A stretch of DNA of 5,030 bases from positions 1-5,030 of the forward strand of contig JAPOLP010000512.1 of NCBI GenBank assembly GCA_029977045.1, written 5' to 3'. The position numbers and the translations under genes are program-made. Below the pieces are notes generated by a model. That model made no database searches and was not told the origin of the DNA. It saw only the letters and a list, made by a program, of their open reading frames with translations. How positions within the stretch are numbered: position 1 is the stretch's first letter; the number at the start of each line of letters is the position of its first letter. Of the stretch, positions 1 through 5,030 are shown piece after piece. This DNA is from Planctomycetota bacterium (GTDB lineage: Bacteria > Planctomycetota > Planctomycetia > Planctomycetales > Planctomycetaceae).

Positions 1-251
1 ATGTCATCAGTCGGATGTGGAGCAGACGAAGACCGAATTGCCATTGCCCAACAGCGCAACGCCTCACGACCGGGTTCTGTGTTTCCATGATATGGCAGGC
101 GATCTTGCATCAACCGCACGGTGCATCGCCGCATCTCTTCGAGGAATGGGTCTGCGAAGTGCGCGACCGCCAAGCGTTCCCATTCAAGTGAAGTTGATCG
201 GTTGTCGGCCAAGCGATCGAGGAAATCCGCGAATCTGCTACGGTCATCCAT
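1..251 (-). CDS. Hypothetical protein, N-terminal part, cut by the left edge
   Basis: An open minus-strand frame starts at the ATG at 251-249 and runs without a stop through 83 codons to the window edge. The product begins MDDRSRFADFLDRLADNRST and continues through a WERLAVAHF segment, an acidic/basic helical-looking stretch (FLEEMRRCTVRLMQD, residues 36-50) and a CWAMAIRSS segment (67-75). There is no signal peptide or membrane segment. I do not recognise the family. It lies 56 bp downstream of the methyltransferase gene on the same strand, so it may be the last member of that transcription unit, although no Shine-Dalgarno sequence is obvious before the ATG. The amphipathic, charged composition looks more like a real soluble protein than the competing plus-strand frame at 17-256, whose product is low in order and has no recognisable features. 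The remaining gene lies outside the window, so its length and function are unknown. Confidence 0.6.
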   Translation of the reverse strand, partial: MDDRSRFADFLDRLADNRSTSLEWERLAVAHFADPFLEEMRRCTVRLMQDRLPYHGNTEPGREALRCWAMAIRSSSAPHPTDD

Positions 252-307
252 TGTGAGTGCTTCGCCAACAGGTGGGGAGTGGCCTTAACTGACGACCAGA
301 ATCTTCG

Positions 308-1072
308 CTACTTCGCCTGATCTTCCGGCTTCTGGAAAACGACGATGTGCTGCCACGGCAGCGTGCCGATCGTTTCGAGGTGCTTCAAACCGAACTCGGG
401 CTGGCCGGCTTCCAGCTTGACCTGTTTCTCGGTCATCTTGTGGACCAGCTTGATCGGCACGGATGGGTCTTCGAGACGATACTCGACCCACGCGATGCGA
501 CCGCCAGGTTTCAGTGCTTTCGCGAGTTCCGCCGTCATTTCATACGGAAACGCAAACTCGTGATAGACGTCGACCATGATGATCAGGTCGACGCTGCCCG
601 GTTTGAGATTCGGTGACTTCCCTGAGCCTTTGACGGGGACGACGTTTGTCACGCCGGCCGCTTCGCACCTCTTCTTCAACCGATCGAGCATTTCCTGCTG
701 GATATCGACGGCCAGCACTCTGCCTTCAGGATCGATCTCTCGGGCCATCAGCATTGAGATGACGCCGCTGCCAGCACCGATATCGGCCACGACCATGCCG
801 GGTTTCAGCTTCAGCGACTTGATCAGCAACGTCAGCCGCTCTTCTTTTTCCAGCTCGACTCGTTCGAGCCACGGCGCGGCGACGTAACCCATCACATAAG
901 CGATCTCGCGGCCCATGTAGAACTTGCCGATCCCGTTCGGATCATGGTCACGCCGGAACGTGTACCGGGCGTTGTCCTCGCCCTTCCCCGGCGGATCAGC
1001 AGCCAGCACCGAAAAAGGGCCGGTCAGCAACAGAGTTCCAGCCAGCAGCAATCCAGCGAGAAGACGTTTCAT
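308..1072 (-). CDS. Exported class I SAM-dependent methyltransferase
   Basis: This 254-residue protein has a Rossmann-fold class I methyltransferase domain. SAM-binding motif I is VADIGAGSG (95-103), the acidic end of strand beta-2 is VLAVDIQ (119-125), and the later DLIIMVDVYHEF segment (162-173) corresponds to motif IV/post-IV. LKPGG (187-191) is the usual turn before strand beta-5. The N-terminus is a textbook Sec signal peptide: K2-R3, a leucine-rich core (4-17) and a likely cleavage after VLA-24. There is no lipobox cysteine. The segment FYMGREIAYVMGYVAAPWLER (51-71) precedes the domain and is typical of a group of bacterial exported methyltransferases I know only from general familiarity. 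The ATG at 1072 is preceded by AAAGAGA, a weak Shine-Dalgarno match at plausible spacing. The substrate is unknown, and a SAM enzyme outside the cytoplasm raises the question of its cofactor supply. The gene lies 36 bp downstream of the Trm112-like gene and is probably co-transcribed with it. Confidence 0.9.
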   Translation of the reverse strand: MKRLLAGLLLAGTLLLTGPFSVLAADPPGKGEDNARYTFRRDHDPNGIGKFYMGREIAYVMGYVAAPWLERVELEKEERLTLLIKSLKLKPGMVVADIGAGSGVISMLMAREIDPEGRVLAVDIQQEMLDRLKKRCEAAGVTNVVPVKGSGKSPNLKPGSVDLIIMVDVYHEFAFPYEMTAELAKALKPGGRIAWVEYRLEDPSVPIKLVHKMTEKQVKLEAGQPEFGLKHLETIGTLPWQHIVVFQKPEDQAK

Positions 1073-1108
1073 GATCGGTCTCTTTCGTTTCTGGAAACAG
1101 GCACTTGA

Positions 1109-1330
1109 TTAAGAGCCAGCCGCGTCGTGAGCCCCCAGTGCGGCCTGCCAGTCGTCCGACGACAACTCCGATGCCTGGTCAATCAGCATGACGGGAATAC
1201 TGTCAACAACCGGATAGCTGAGACGGCACGACGACTCGCTGCACAGCAAGGCATCCGTGATTCGGCGCAGTTTTCCGCGACACTGCGGACAGCGCCACAA
1301 CTTGTCGAGAGACTCTGAATCCTGAGCCAT
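1109..1330 (-). CDS. Trm112/UPF0434 (YcaR-like) zinc-ribbon protein
   Basis: This is a 73-residue protein of the Trm112 family. CPQC (C14, C17) and a second pair, C30 and C35, form a likely zinc site, and YPVVDSIPVML (39-49) is the family signature. The start was set at the ATG at 1330-1328 (MAQDSESLDK), 11 bp after the stop of the upstream isomerase gene. A longer reading from 1420 would add 30 residues that lie inside the isomerase gene and are unlike the family. A GGGGAC stretch just upstream can serve as a ribosome site. In eukaryotes and archaea, Trm112 binds and stabilises several class I methyltransferases acting on tRNA, rRNA and release factors. Bacterial members are mostly of unknown role. 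The next gene downstream encodes a methyltransferase, which is suggestive, but that protein carries a signal peptide whereas this one does not. Confidence 0.88.
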   Translation of the reverse strand: MAQDSESLDKLWRCPQCRGKLRRITDALLCSESSCRLSYPVVDSIPVMLIDQASELSSDDWQAALGAHDAAGS

Positions 1331-1341
1331 CACTGTCCCCG

Positions 1342-2358
1342 TCAGAATCCGCGAGCTGCCTGGATGTCCGCGAAGTTCCGGATGCCGTAGTCGATCCCGA
1401 CATAGTCCAGAACCGAGCACAGCGACCGAACGGCAACCCCCATTCCGTCGGGACCACTGAAGCCGCCGAACTGTCCACCACCTTTGAGGTGCGGCTCGGT
1501 CTCCAGGAAGAAGCCCGGAACACCGAGTTTCTTCAGACGTTTTTCGATCTTCGGCAGGTGCTCGCGAAGTTCGCGGAGAATCGTATCGTGGCCTGCGTCG
1601 CCAACGTCGGCGGGCACGAAGTTCTTGAGACGCTCTTCGTCCACGTGGCCCGTCCAGTTGAGCGTCGGGTCGATCGAGTAATCCTTAACGTGCATCCAGC
1701 CAATGTACGGCAGCATGTCGAGGAATTCAGAGTAGCACTGCATCCGGTCCTTGTTCTGTGCCGCGATGTTCCCGCCATCGTAGATCAGCACCATGTTTGG
1801 GTGCTTGAGCTTCTTCGCGATCTTCGCTAGCAGCGGGCCGGATTCGCCGACGAGGTTCGGTTCGATCTCCAGTCCGAAGACCAGCCCGCCAGCGGCACAC
1901 GCATCGGCAATCTGACCGATCTGATCAGCTGCCTGAGCGATGTGGTCTTCCGGGTTTGTCCCTTTCGGATGGTAGAACGAAAAGCCGCGAATCAGCCGGG
2001 TATCCAGTGCCTGGCCGACAGCAATCGTCTTCGCGACTTCCGTCTTCAGGTACTTGTCGAACGGGATAAACACGTTGTGCGAGCCGTCGTCGACGTTGAT
2101 CAGTTTCACCTTGCCGACGCGGGCGCCGATGCTTGTCACACTGAGGCCGAACTCGTCCTGCAACTTGTTGAGTTGCTTCAGTTCGGCCTTGTTGAGATCG
2201 ACGACATGCTTCACCTGGCCGGACGAGTCCACATCGAGAAACCGCGGGCTGTAGTACCGCAGGCCGATCGCGGCGAGTGCGGAGAACTGCTCCAGAGCGG
2301 TCTTGTGATTGGCAGCCTCGTCGGCAAATGCACTCAGAATGACCTTTGGGTTGGCCAT
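1342..2358 (-). CDS. Sugar phosphate isomerase/epimerase, xylose-isomerase-like TIM barrel
   Basis: The 338-residue product matches the AP-endonuclease-2/xylose-isomerase-like TIM-barrel family. Likely divalent-metal ligands can be picked out in the usual order: a glutamate in GLEIEPN (E164 or E166), D194 in IYDGGN, H223 in MHVKD, and a glutamate in FLETEPH (E286 or E288). The N-terminal SAFADEAA (9-16) forms the first barrel strand and loop, and is common in planctomycete members as far as I recall. No signal peptide is present, so the protein is predicted to be cytoplasmic. Family members isomerise or epimerise sugars, keto-sugars or inositol derivatives, and the substrate cannot be read from the sequence. 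The ATG at 2358 is preceded by an AGGGACGAGAC stretch that can act as a ribosome site. It is the first gene of the leftward group, with only 11 bp to the Trm112-like gene. Confidence 0.9.
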   Translation of the reverse strand: MANPKVILSAFADEAANHKTALEQFSALAAIGLRYYSPRFLDVDSSGQVKHVVDLNKAELKQLNKLQDEFGLSVTSIGARVGKVKLINVDDGSHNVFIPFDKYLKTEVAKTIAVGQALDTRLIRGFSFYHPKGTNPEDHIAQAADQIGQIADACAAGGLVFGLEIEPNLVGESGPLLAKIAKKLKHPNMVLIYDGGNIAAQNKDRMQCYSEFLDMLPYIGWMHVKDYSIDPTLNWTGHVDEERLKNFVPADVGDAGHDTILRELREHLPKIEKRLKKLGVPGFFLETEPHLKGGGQFGGFSGPDGMGVAVRSLCSVLDYVGIDYGIRNFADIQAARGF

Positions 2359-2520
2359 GATGTCTCGTCCCTGTTTGAAGTCGCATGTCGGAATTCTCGC
2401 CGGTCGGCCAGCGGTCGCGGAGTCTCTCAGACCCTCGGCACGCGATCAACTTAGCGTCCGTCGATCCCTTCCCACTGCCGGAGGATTGACGCTGTCGATG
2501 CCTGACGGCAAAACGCCCGC
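2359..2520. promoter_or_regulatory. Divergent intergenic region, presumed promoters for both flanking genes
   Basis: These 162 bp separate the leftward isomerase gene from the rightward glycosyltransferase gene, so promoters for both should lie here. I found no convincing sigma-70 pair. TTGACG at 2486-2491 on the plus strand resembles a -35 box but has no good -10 at the right distance, and it sits very close to the ATG at 2521. A small GTCT-CTC-AGAC hairpin occurs at about 2422-2432. The assignment rests on gene layout, not on recognised motifs. Confidence 0.4.
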
Positions 2521-3627
2521 ATGTCCTGCCTCATTCTTGCTCTCAACGCGTTTCACGGTGGCAGCCATCGAGTGTTCCTCGACGGCTGGTCACAACGCAG
2601 TCGCCACGAATTCACGACGCTGACGCTGCCCGGAACAAAGTGGAAATGGCGAGCCCGACACTCAGCCGTCTGGTTTGCCGAGCAGCTCCGCCAGCTGAAC
2701 AACGATTCTGCAACGCCGCCCCAGGCCGACATTCTGTTCTGCACAGACATGCTGAATCTCGCGGAGTTTCTCGGACTCTGCTCCGAATCAATCCGGAGCC
2801 TGCCGCGCGTCGTCTACTTTCACGAGAACCAGCTCACGTACCCGAGCCCGAGCGCCGATGACCGCGATCTGCACCTGGCCTATTCAAATATCGCAACGGC
2901 CCTCGCCGCCGACGCCGTCTGGTTCAACTCGGAGTACCACCGCGAGGAATTCCTCACGGCGGCTCGTGCGTTTCTGCGACGAATGCCCGATCGACGCCAG
3001 CCGGACCTGATCGACCGGATTGAGCAGAAGTCCGAGGTGCAGTCACCGGGAATTTCACTGATCTCGCCTCCTGAAGAAGTTCGCTCAGCCGGCCCACTGC
3101 GAATTGTCTGGGTTTCCCGCTGGGAACACGACAAGCAACCGGACATCTTCTTCGCGGCACTGCGTCTGATGGTTGATCGCGGAATCGACTTCCGCGTCAG
3201 CGTGCTCGGCGAGTCGTACCGCAACTCGCCGCCGTGCTTCGCCGACGCCCGCAAGTGGCTCGGCAATCGAGTCGACCACTGGGGCTTCGCCAAATCACGT
3301 TCCGACTACGAAACAACTCTGCGAGCATCGGACGTCGTCGTCTCCACAGCCGAGCACGAGTTCTTTGGCATCGCCATTCTGGAAGCCGTCTCAGCCGGCT
3401 GCGTTCCGTTGGTCCCGCTAAGCCTTGCCTATCCGGAAACACTGGGGGCCGAGCATCGCTGGTTCCACGACAACTCGCCGGAAAGCGTTGCCGCTCAGCT
3501 GCAGGAACTCGCAGTAACCGGCGGGAACCGAACGGCGACGACGCCAGCGCTTGATGTGTCTCGTTTTGACTGGACGCAACGAGCTGCCAAGATGGATCAG
3601 CGGATTGAAGAGTTGCTGCAGTCGTAA
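2521..3627 (+). CDS. QTMAN/GTDC1-family glycosyltransferase (tRNA-queuosine mannosyltransferase-like)
   Basis: This 368-residue protein has the layout of the family formerly called GTDC1/DUF3524. N-terminal domain: LNAFHGGSHRVFLDGW (8-23), LTLPGTKWKWRARHSA (34-49), TDMLNLAEF (75-83), YFHENQLTYP (99-108), RDLHLAYSNIATALAADAV (115-133) with WFNSEYHREEFL (134-145), then MPDRRQPDL (155-163). C-terminal GT4-like domain: IVWVSRWEHDKQPDIFF (195-211), FRVSVLGE (224-231) and HEFFGIAILEAVSAGCVPL (279-297). The latter contains an EX7E pair (E280, E288). In animals QTMAN transfers mannose from GDP-mannose to queuosine-34 of tRNA-Asp. The bacterial substrate is unproven. The start is fixed: an in-frame TGA at 2503 precedes the ATG with no other start codon between, and no Shine-Dalgarno is visible. 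Residues 168-190 are a variable linker. The gene stands alone on its strand and converges on the XdhC gene. Family assignment is firm; the activity is inferred. Confidence 0.88.
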   Translation: MSCLILALNAFHGGSHRVFLDGWSQRSRHEFTTLTLPGTKWKWRARHSAVWFAEQLRQLNNDSATPPQADILFCTDMLNLAEFLGLCSESIRSLPRVVYFHENQLTYPSPSADDRDLHLAYSNIATALAADAVWFNSEYHREEFLTAARAFLRRMPDRRQPDLIDRIEQKSEVQSPGISLISPPEEVRSAGPLRIVWVSRWEHDKQPDIFFAALRLMVDRGIDFRVSVLGESYRNSPPCFADARKWLGNRVDHWGFAKSRSDYETTLRASDVVVSTAEHEFFGIAILEAVSAGCVPLVPLSLAYPETLGAEHRWFHDNSPESVAAQLQELAVTGGNRTATTPALDVSRFDWTQRAAKMDQRIEELLQS

Positions 3628-3702
3628 AACGGAATTCATTCCGTTCCCTGACACGTCGAGGCCGATCAAATCCAGTTCAGGGACGGAATGAATTCCGTTC
3701 TA
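3625..3702. repeat. Nested inverted repeat between convergent genes (possible bidirectional terminator or REP-like element)
   Basis: Two arms (3625-3651 and 3677-3702) are reverse complements of each other apart from one mismatch and one single-base gap, around a 25-nt spacer (3652-3676). Each arm also holds its own short palindrome: ACGGAATTCATTCCGT at 3629-3644 and ACGGAATGAATTCCGT at 3683-3698, i.e. 7-bp stems around a 2-base centre. The repeat fills the whole gap between the two convergent genes, and its outer ends include both stop codons (TAA 3625-3627; TAG read from 3702-3700). It could fold as one long hairpin in either transcript and so act as a terminator, but no T-tract follows it. 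The alternative is a dispersed REP-like or miniature mobile repeat. The structure is seen directly; the function is inferred. Confidence 0.85.
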
Positions 3703-4803
3703 CTGTTTCGCGTCGACCTGCTGGATTTCGTCGAGGATCGAATCCGGGCGGGGGCGTTCGGGGACTCCGCCGATGTTTCGATGTGCGATCAGCTCGGCCA
3801 CGATGCTGACAGCGATTTCCGGAACCGTCTGCGAGCCAATATCGAAGCCCAGCGGAGCGTGAACCCGCTGCAGAGCTTCGCGTGAGACACCTTCGCGAAG
3901 CAAATCCTCGAAGATCAGCCGAATCTTTCGGCGACTGCCAATCATGCCGACGTAGCGGGCCGGTTTTTCGGCGACGTGGTACAGAGCCTCCTCGTCGTGG
4001 TTATGGCCGCGGGTCACGATGATGCACATCGTGTTGCCGTCGATGTCGAGGCCGCTCAGAGCCGTGTCGATCTCGCCGACGATCAGACGTTCGGCCTGCG
4101 GGAAGCGATCCTGGTTGCAGTACTGCTCGCGGTCGTCGACGACCCAGACGTTGAAGTCAACCGATGCGGCGAGTTCGGCAACCTTCTGTCCGACGTGCCC
4201 GGCTCCGACGATGACCAGACGGCAGCGTTCAAGCTGCGGCAGGTACGAGACTCCACCGGAAACGTACGCTCGCGGTCGCTCGGCAACAGATCGCAGACCA
4301 GCGTGCACCGATTCCGGAAGCTCGCCCTTCGTTCGCGTCGCGGCGACCTCGCCCTGTCCGTTGAGCAGGAACCGGTCAGCTTCGACGCCGCCAGCCTTCT
4401 CAGCGTCAATGACAACCGCCTCGGTCGATCCCTCGCCGTCGCGGATCTCCTGCAGGTAGATCTCGAAGTACGACAGGTCGTCGCCGGGGCGGACCGGGTC
4501 GACGAGCATCTTCATGCGACCGCCACAGATCAGGCCGTCATCCCAGCCGTAATCGCTGTCGAGCTGAAACGTCAACAGCTCGGCCTGGCCTTCGTCGAGC
4601 AGTCTCAGTGCCCGGCGTTTGACTTCCGCCTCGACGCAGCCACCGCCAAGCGTGCCAGCCTGCGAGCCGTCAGCGAAGACGAGCATCGCGGCTCCGGCCT
4701 TCTGCGGCGTCGAGCCTTTCGTTTCCACCAGAGCCGTCCATGCCACCGACTGCCCATTACGGACAGCATCCATGAGTGCCTGCAGCAGCTCCTGCATGGT
4801 CAA
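3700..4803 (-). CDS. XdhC/CoxI-family molybdoenzyme maturation protein
   Basis: The 367-residue protein has both halves of the XdhC family. The N-terminal XdhC/CoxI domain carries GSTPQKAGAAM (30-40), GTLGGGCVE (50-58) and CGG (93-95). The C-terminal Rossmann domain carries VIVGAGHVG (197-205), VVDDRE (221-226), TRGHNHDE (264-271), YVGMIGSRRK (284-293) and LGFDIGSQTVPEIAVSI (318-334). XdhC proteins bind molybdenum cofactor and help its sulfuration and insertion into xanthine-dehydrogenase-type enzymes in the cytoplasm. No molybdenum hydroxylase gene is visible here, so the client enzyme must be encoded elsewhere. Two starts are possible: TTG at 4803 and ATG at 4797. I prefer TTG because GAGG (4814-4811) lies 7 nt upstream of it, against 13 nt for the ATG. 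The gene is bracketed by two nested inverted repeats. Confidence 0.92.
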   Translation of the reverse strand: MTMQELLQALMDAVRNGQSVAWTALVETKGSTPQKAGAAMLVFADGSQAGTLGGGCVEAEVKRRALRLLDEGQAELLTFQLDSDYGWDDGLICGGRMKMLVDPVRPGDDLSYFEIYLQEIRDGEGSTEAVVIDAEKAGGVEADRFLLNGQGEVAATRTKGELPESVHAGLRSVAERPRAYVSGGVSYLPQLERCRLVIVGAGHVGQKVAELAASVDFNVWVVDDREQYCNQDRFPQAERLIVGEIDTALSGLDIDGNTMCIIVTRGHNHDEEALYHVAEKPARYVGMIGSRRKIRLIFEDLLREGVSREALQRVHAPLGFDIGSQTVPEIAVSIVAELIAHRNIGGVPERPRPDSILDEIQQVDAKQ

Positions 4804-4810
4804 GCGGGTG

Positions 4811-4814
4811 CCTC
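4811..4814 (-). promoter_or_regulatory. Ribosome binding site (GAGG) supporting a TTG start for the XdhC-family gene
   Basis: Read on the minus strand, GAGG is followed by seven bases and then TTG (4803-4801), which is standard Shine-Dalgarno spacing. The in-frame ATG two codons later would be 13 nt away, which is long. The choice changes the protein by two residues only. Confidence 0.5.
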
Positions 4815-4823
4815 GTCATAGTG

Positions 4824-4879
4824 GGGTGCGTGCAACGCACCATTGATTGGACCGAAGGGAAGGTGCGTTACACGCACCC
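4824..4879. repeat. Nested inverted repeat (REP-like) upstream of the XdhC-family gene
   Basis: Two 18-bp arms (4824-4841 and 4862-4879) are reverse complements with a single mismatch, around a 20-nt spacer. Each arm is itself a palindrome: GGTGCGT-GCA-ACGCACC at 4825-4841 and GGTGCGT-TAC-ACGCACC at 4862-4878, both 7-bp stems with a 3-base loop. GGTGCGT...ACGCACC palindromes resemble REP sequences spread through intergenic regions of many bacteria, as far as I recall. The element lies 7 nt beyond the stop codon of the histidine-rich membrane protein and about 20 nt before the XdhC start. It could therefore fold in the 3' end of the upstream transcript. No T-tract follows, so a classical intrinsic terminator is not supported. 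Confidence 0.85.
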
Positions 4880-4886
4880 TACACAA

Positions 4887-5030
4887 CTAGTGACCATGCC
4901 CGTGAGCGTGGGCCGGCTCCGGTTCTTCGTCTTCCTTGAAGCAGGTCCAGCGATCGACGCTGCCCGCAAGCTGCACCGAGCCGCAGATGAACATGATGCT
5001 GAAGAGAGCCGTCACGTAGACCGTTTTGCC
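4887..5030 (-). CDS. Membrane protein with histidine-rich tail, C-terminal end only
   Basis: A minus-strand frame enters from the right edge and ends at a TAG (read from 4889-4887) after 47 visible codons. The visible part contains one likely membrane helix (VYVTALFSIMFICGSVQLAG, residues 4-23), a short VDRWTCFK segment, an acidic EDEEPEPA stretch and a terminal HAHGHGH tail with four histidines. Such tails often bind metal ions, but the rest of the protein is needed to name the family, and I do not recognise it. The frame is supported by the hydrophobic helix, the sensible stop position and the adjoining repeat, which begins just after the stop. It is on the same strand as the XdhC-family gene, with 83 bp between them. 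Confidence 0.75.
   Translation of the reverse strand, partial: GKTVYVTALFSIMFICGSVQLAGSVDRWTCFKEDEEPEPAHAHGHGH

Noticed and set aside
17..256. Plus-strand open frame of 79 codons at the left edge
   Set aside because: It lies opposite the minus-strand frame, which has the more protein-like composition and fits the operon direction. Its product shows no domain or motif.
1073..1108. Small GTTT-CCAG-AAAC hairpin between the Trm112-like and methyltransferase genes
   Set aside because: A stem of only 4-5 bp with no T-tract is too weak to call a terminator or attenuator.
1331..1420. Upstream extension of the Trm112-like protein to 103 residues
   Set aside because: The added 30 residues overlap the end of the isomerase gene in another frame and do not resemble the family, which starts close to the CPQC motif.
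1925..2454. Two open frames of about 170 codons overlapping the start of the isomerase gene (one per strand)
   Set aside because: Both overlap a strongly supported TIM-barrel gene in other frames. Their products are arginine/glutamine-rich or repetitive-looking without domain signatures.
2486..2491. TTGACG as a -35 promoter box for the glycosyltransferase gene
   Set aside because: No acceptable -10 box follows at 16-18 bp, and the start codon is only about 30 bp away.
2944..2955. Perfect 12-bp palindrome GAGGAATTCCTC
   Set aside because: It lies inside conserved coding sequence of the glycosyltransferase (REEFL segment) and is explained by codons. There is no second copy nearby.
3976..4821. 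Long plus-strand open frame (281 codons) opposite the XdhC-family gene
   Set aside because: The minus-strand product has all XdhC motifs. The plus-strand frame is a mirror effect of GC-rich codon use and shows no recognisable domain.

Overview
The window looks like ordinary chromosome from a moderately GC-rich bacterium. A planctomycete is the best guess. This rests on gene content (a sugar-phosphate isomerase/epimerase starting with an 'SAFADEAA' motif, an exported class I methyltransferase, a QTMAN/GTDC1-type glycosyltransferase), weak or absent Shine-Dalgarno sequences before several starts, and short palindromic intergenic repeats. No rRNA, tRNA, CRISPR array, transposase or phage gene is visible.

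Left part (1-2358, all minus strand). Four genes run leftwards and probably form one transcript: a TIM-barrel sugar-phosphate isomerase/epimerase (2358-1342), a 73-residue Trm112/UPF0434 zinc-ribbon protein (1330-1109, 11 bp downstream), a class I SAM methyltransferase with a clear signal peptide (1072-308, 36 bp downstream), and the first 83 codons of an unrecognised protein (251 to the left edge, 56 bp downstream). A 162-bp divergent intergenic region (2359-2520) separates this group from a plus-strand gene.

Centre (2521-3627, plus strand). This gene encodes a 368-residue protein with the two-part layout of the tRNA-queuosine mannosyltransferase family (QTMAN/GTDC1): a DUF3524-type N-terminal domain and a GT4-like C-terminal domain with an EX7E motif. 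In animals the family mannosylates queuosine in tRNA-Asp. The bacterial role is inferred only.

Right part (3628-5030, minus strand). An XdhC/CoxI-family molybdoenzyme maturation protein (4803-3700) lies between two nested inverted repeats. One (3625-3702) fills the whole gap to the convergent glycosyltransferase gene and overlaps both stop codons. The other (4824-4879) lies between xdhC-like and the gene upstream of it. In each repeat the two long arms pair with each other, and each arm is also a short palindrome. The window ends inside the C-terminus of an unrecognised membrane protein with a histidine-rich tail (5030-4887).

The points most worth following up are the bacterial QTMAN-like gene, the two nested-palindrome elements around the XdhC gene, and the pairing of a Trm112-like protein with a secreted methyltransferase. 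No clearly new multi-gene system can be demonstrated from this window alone.
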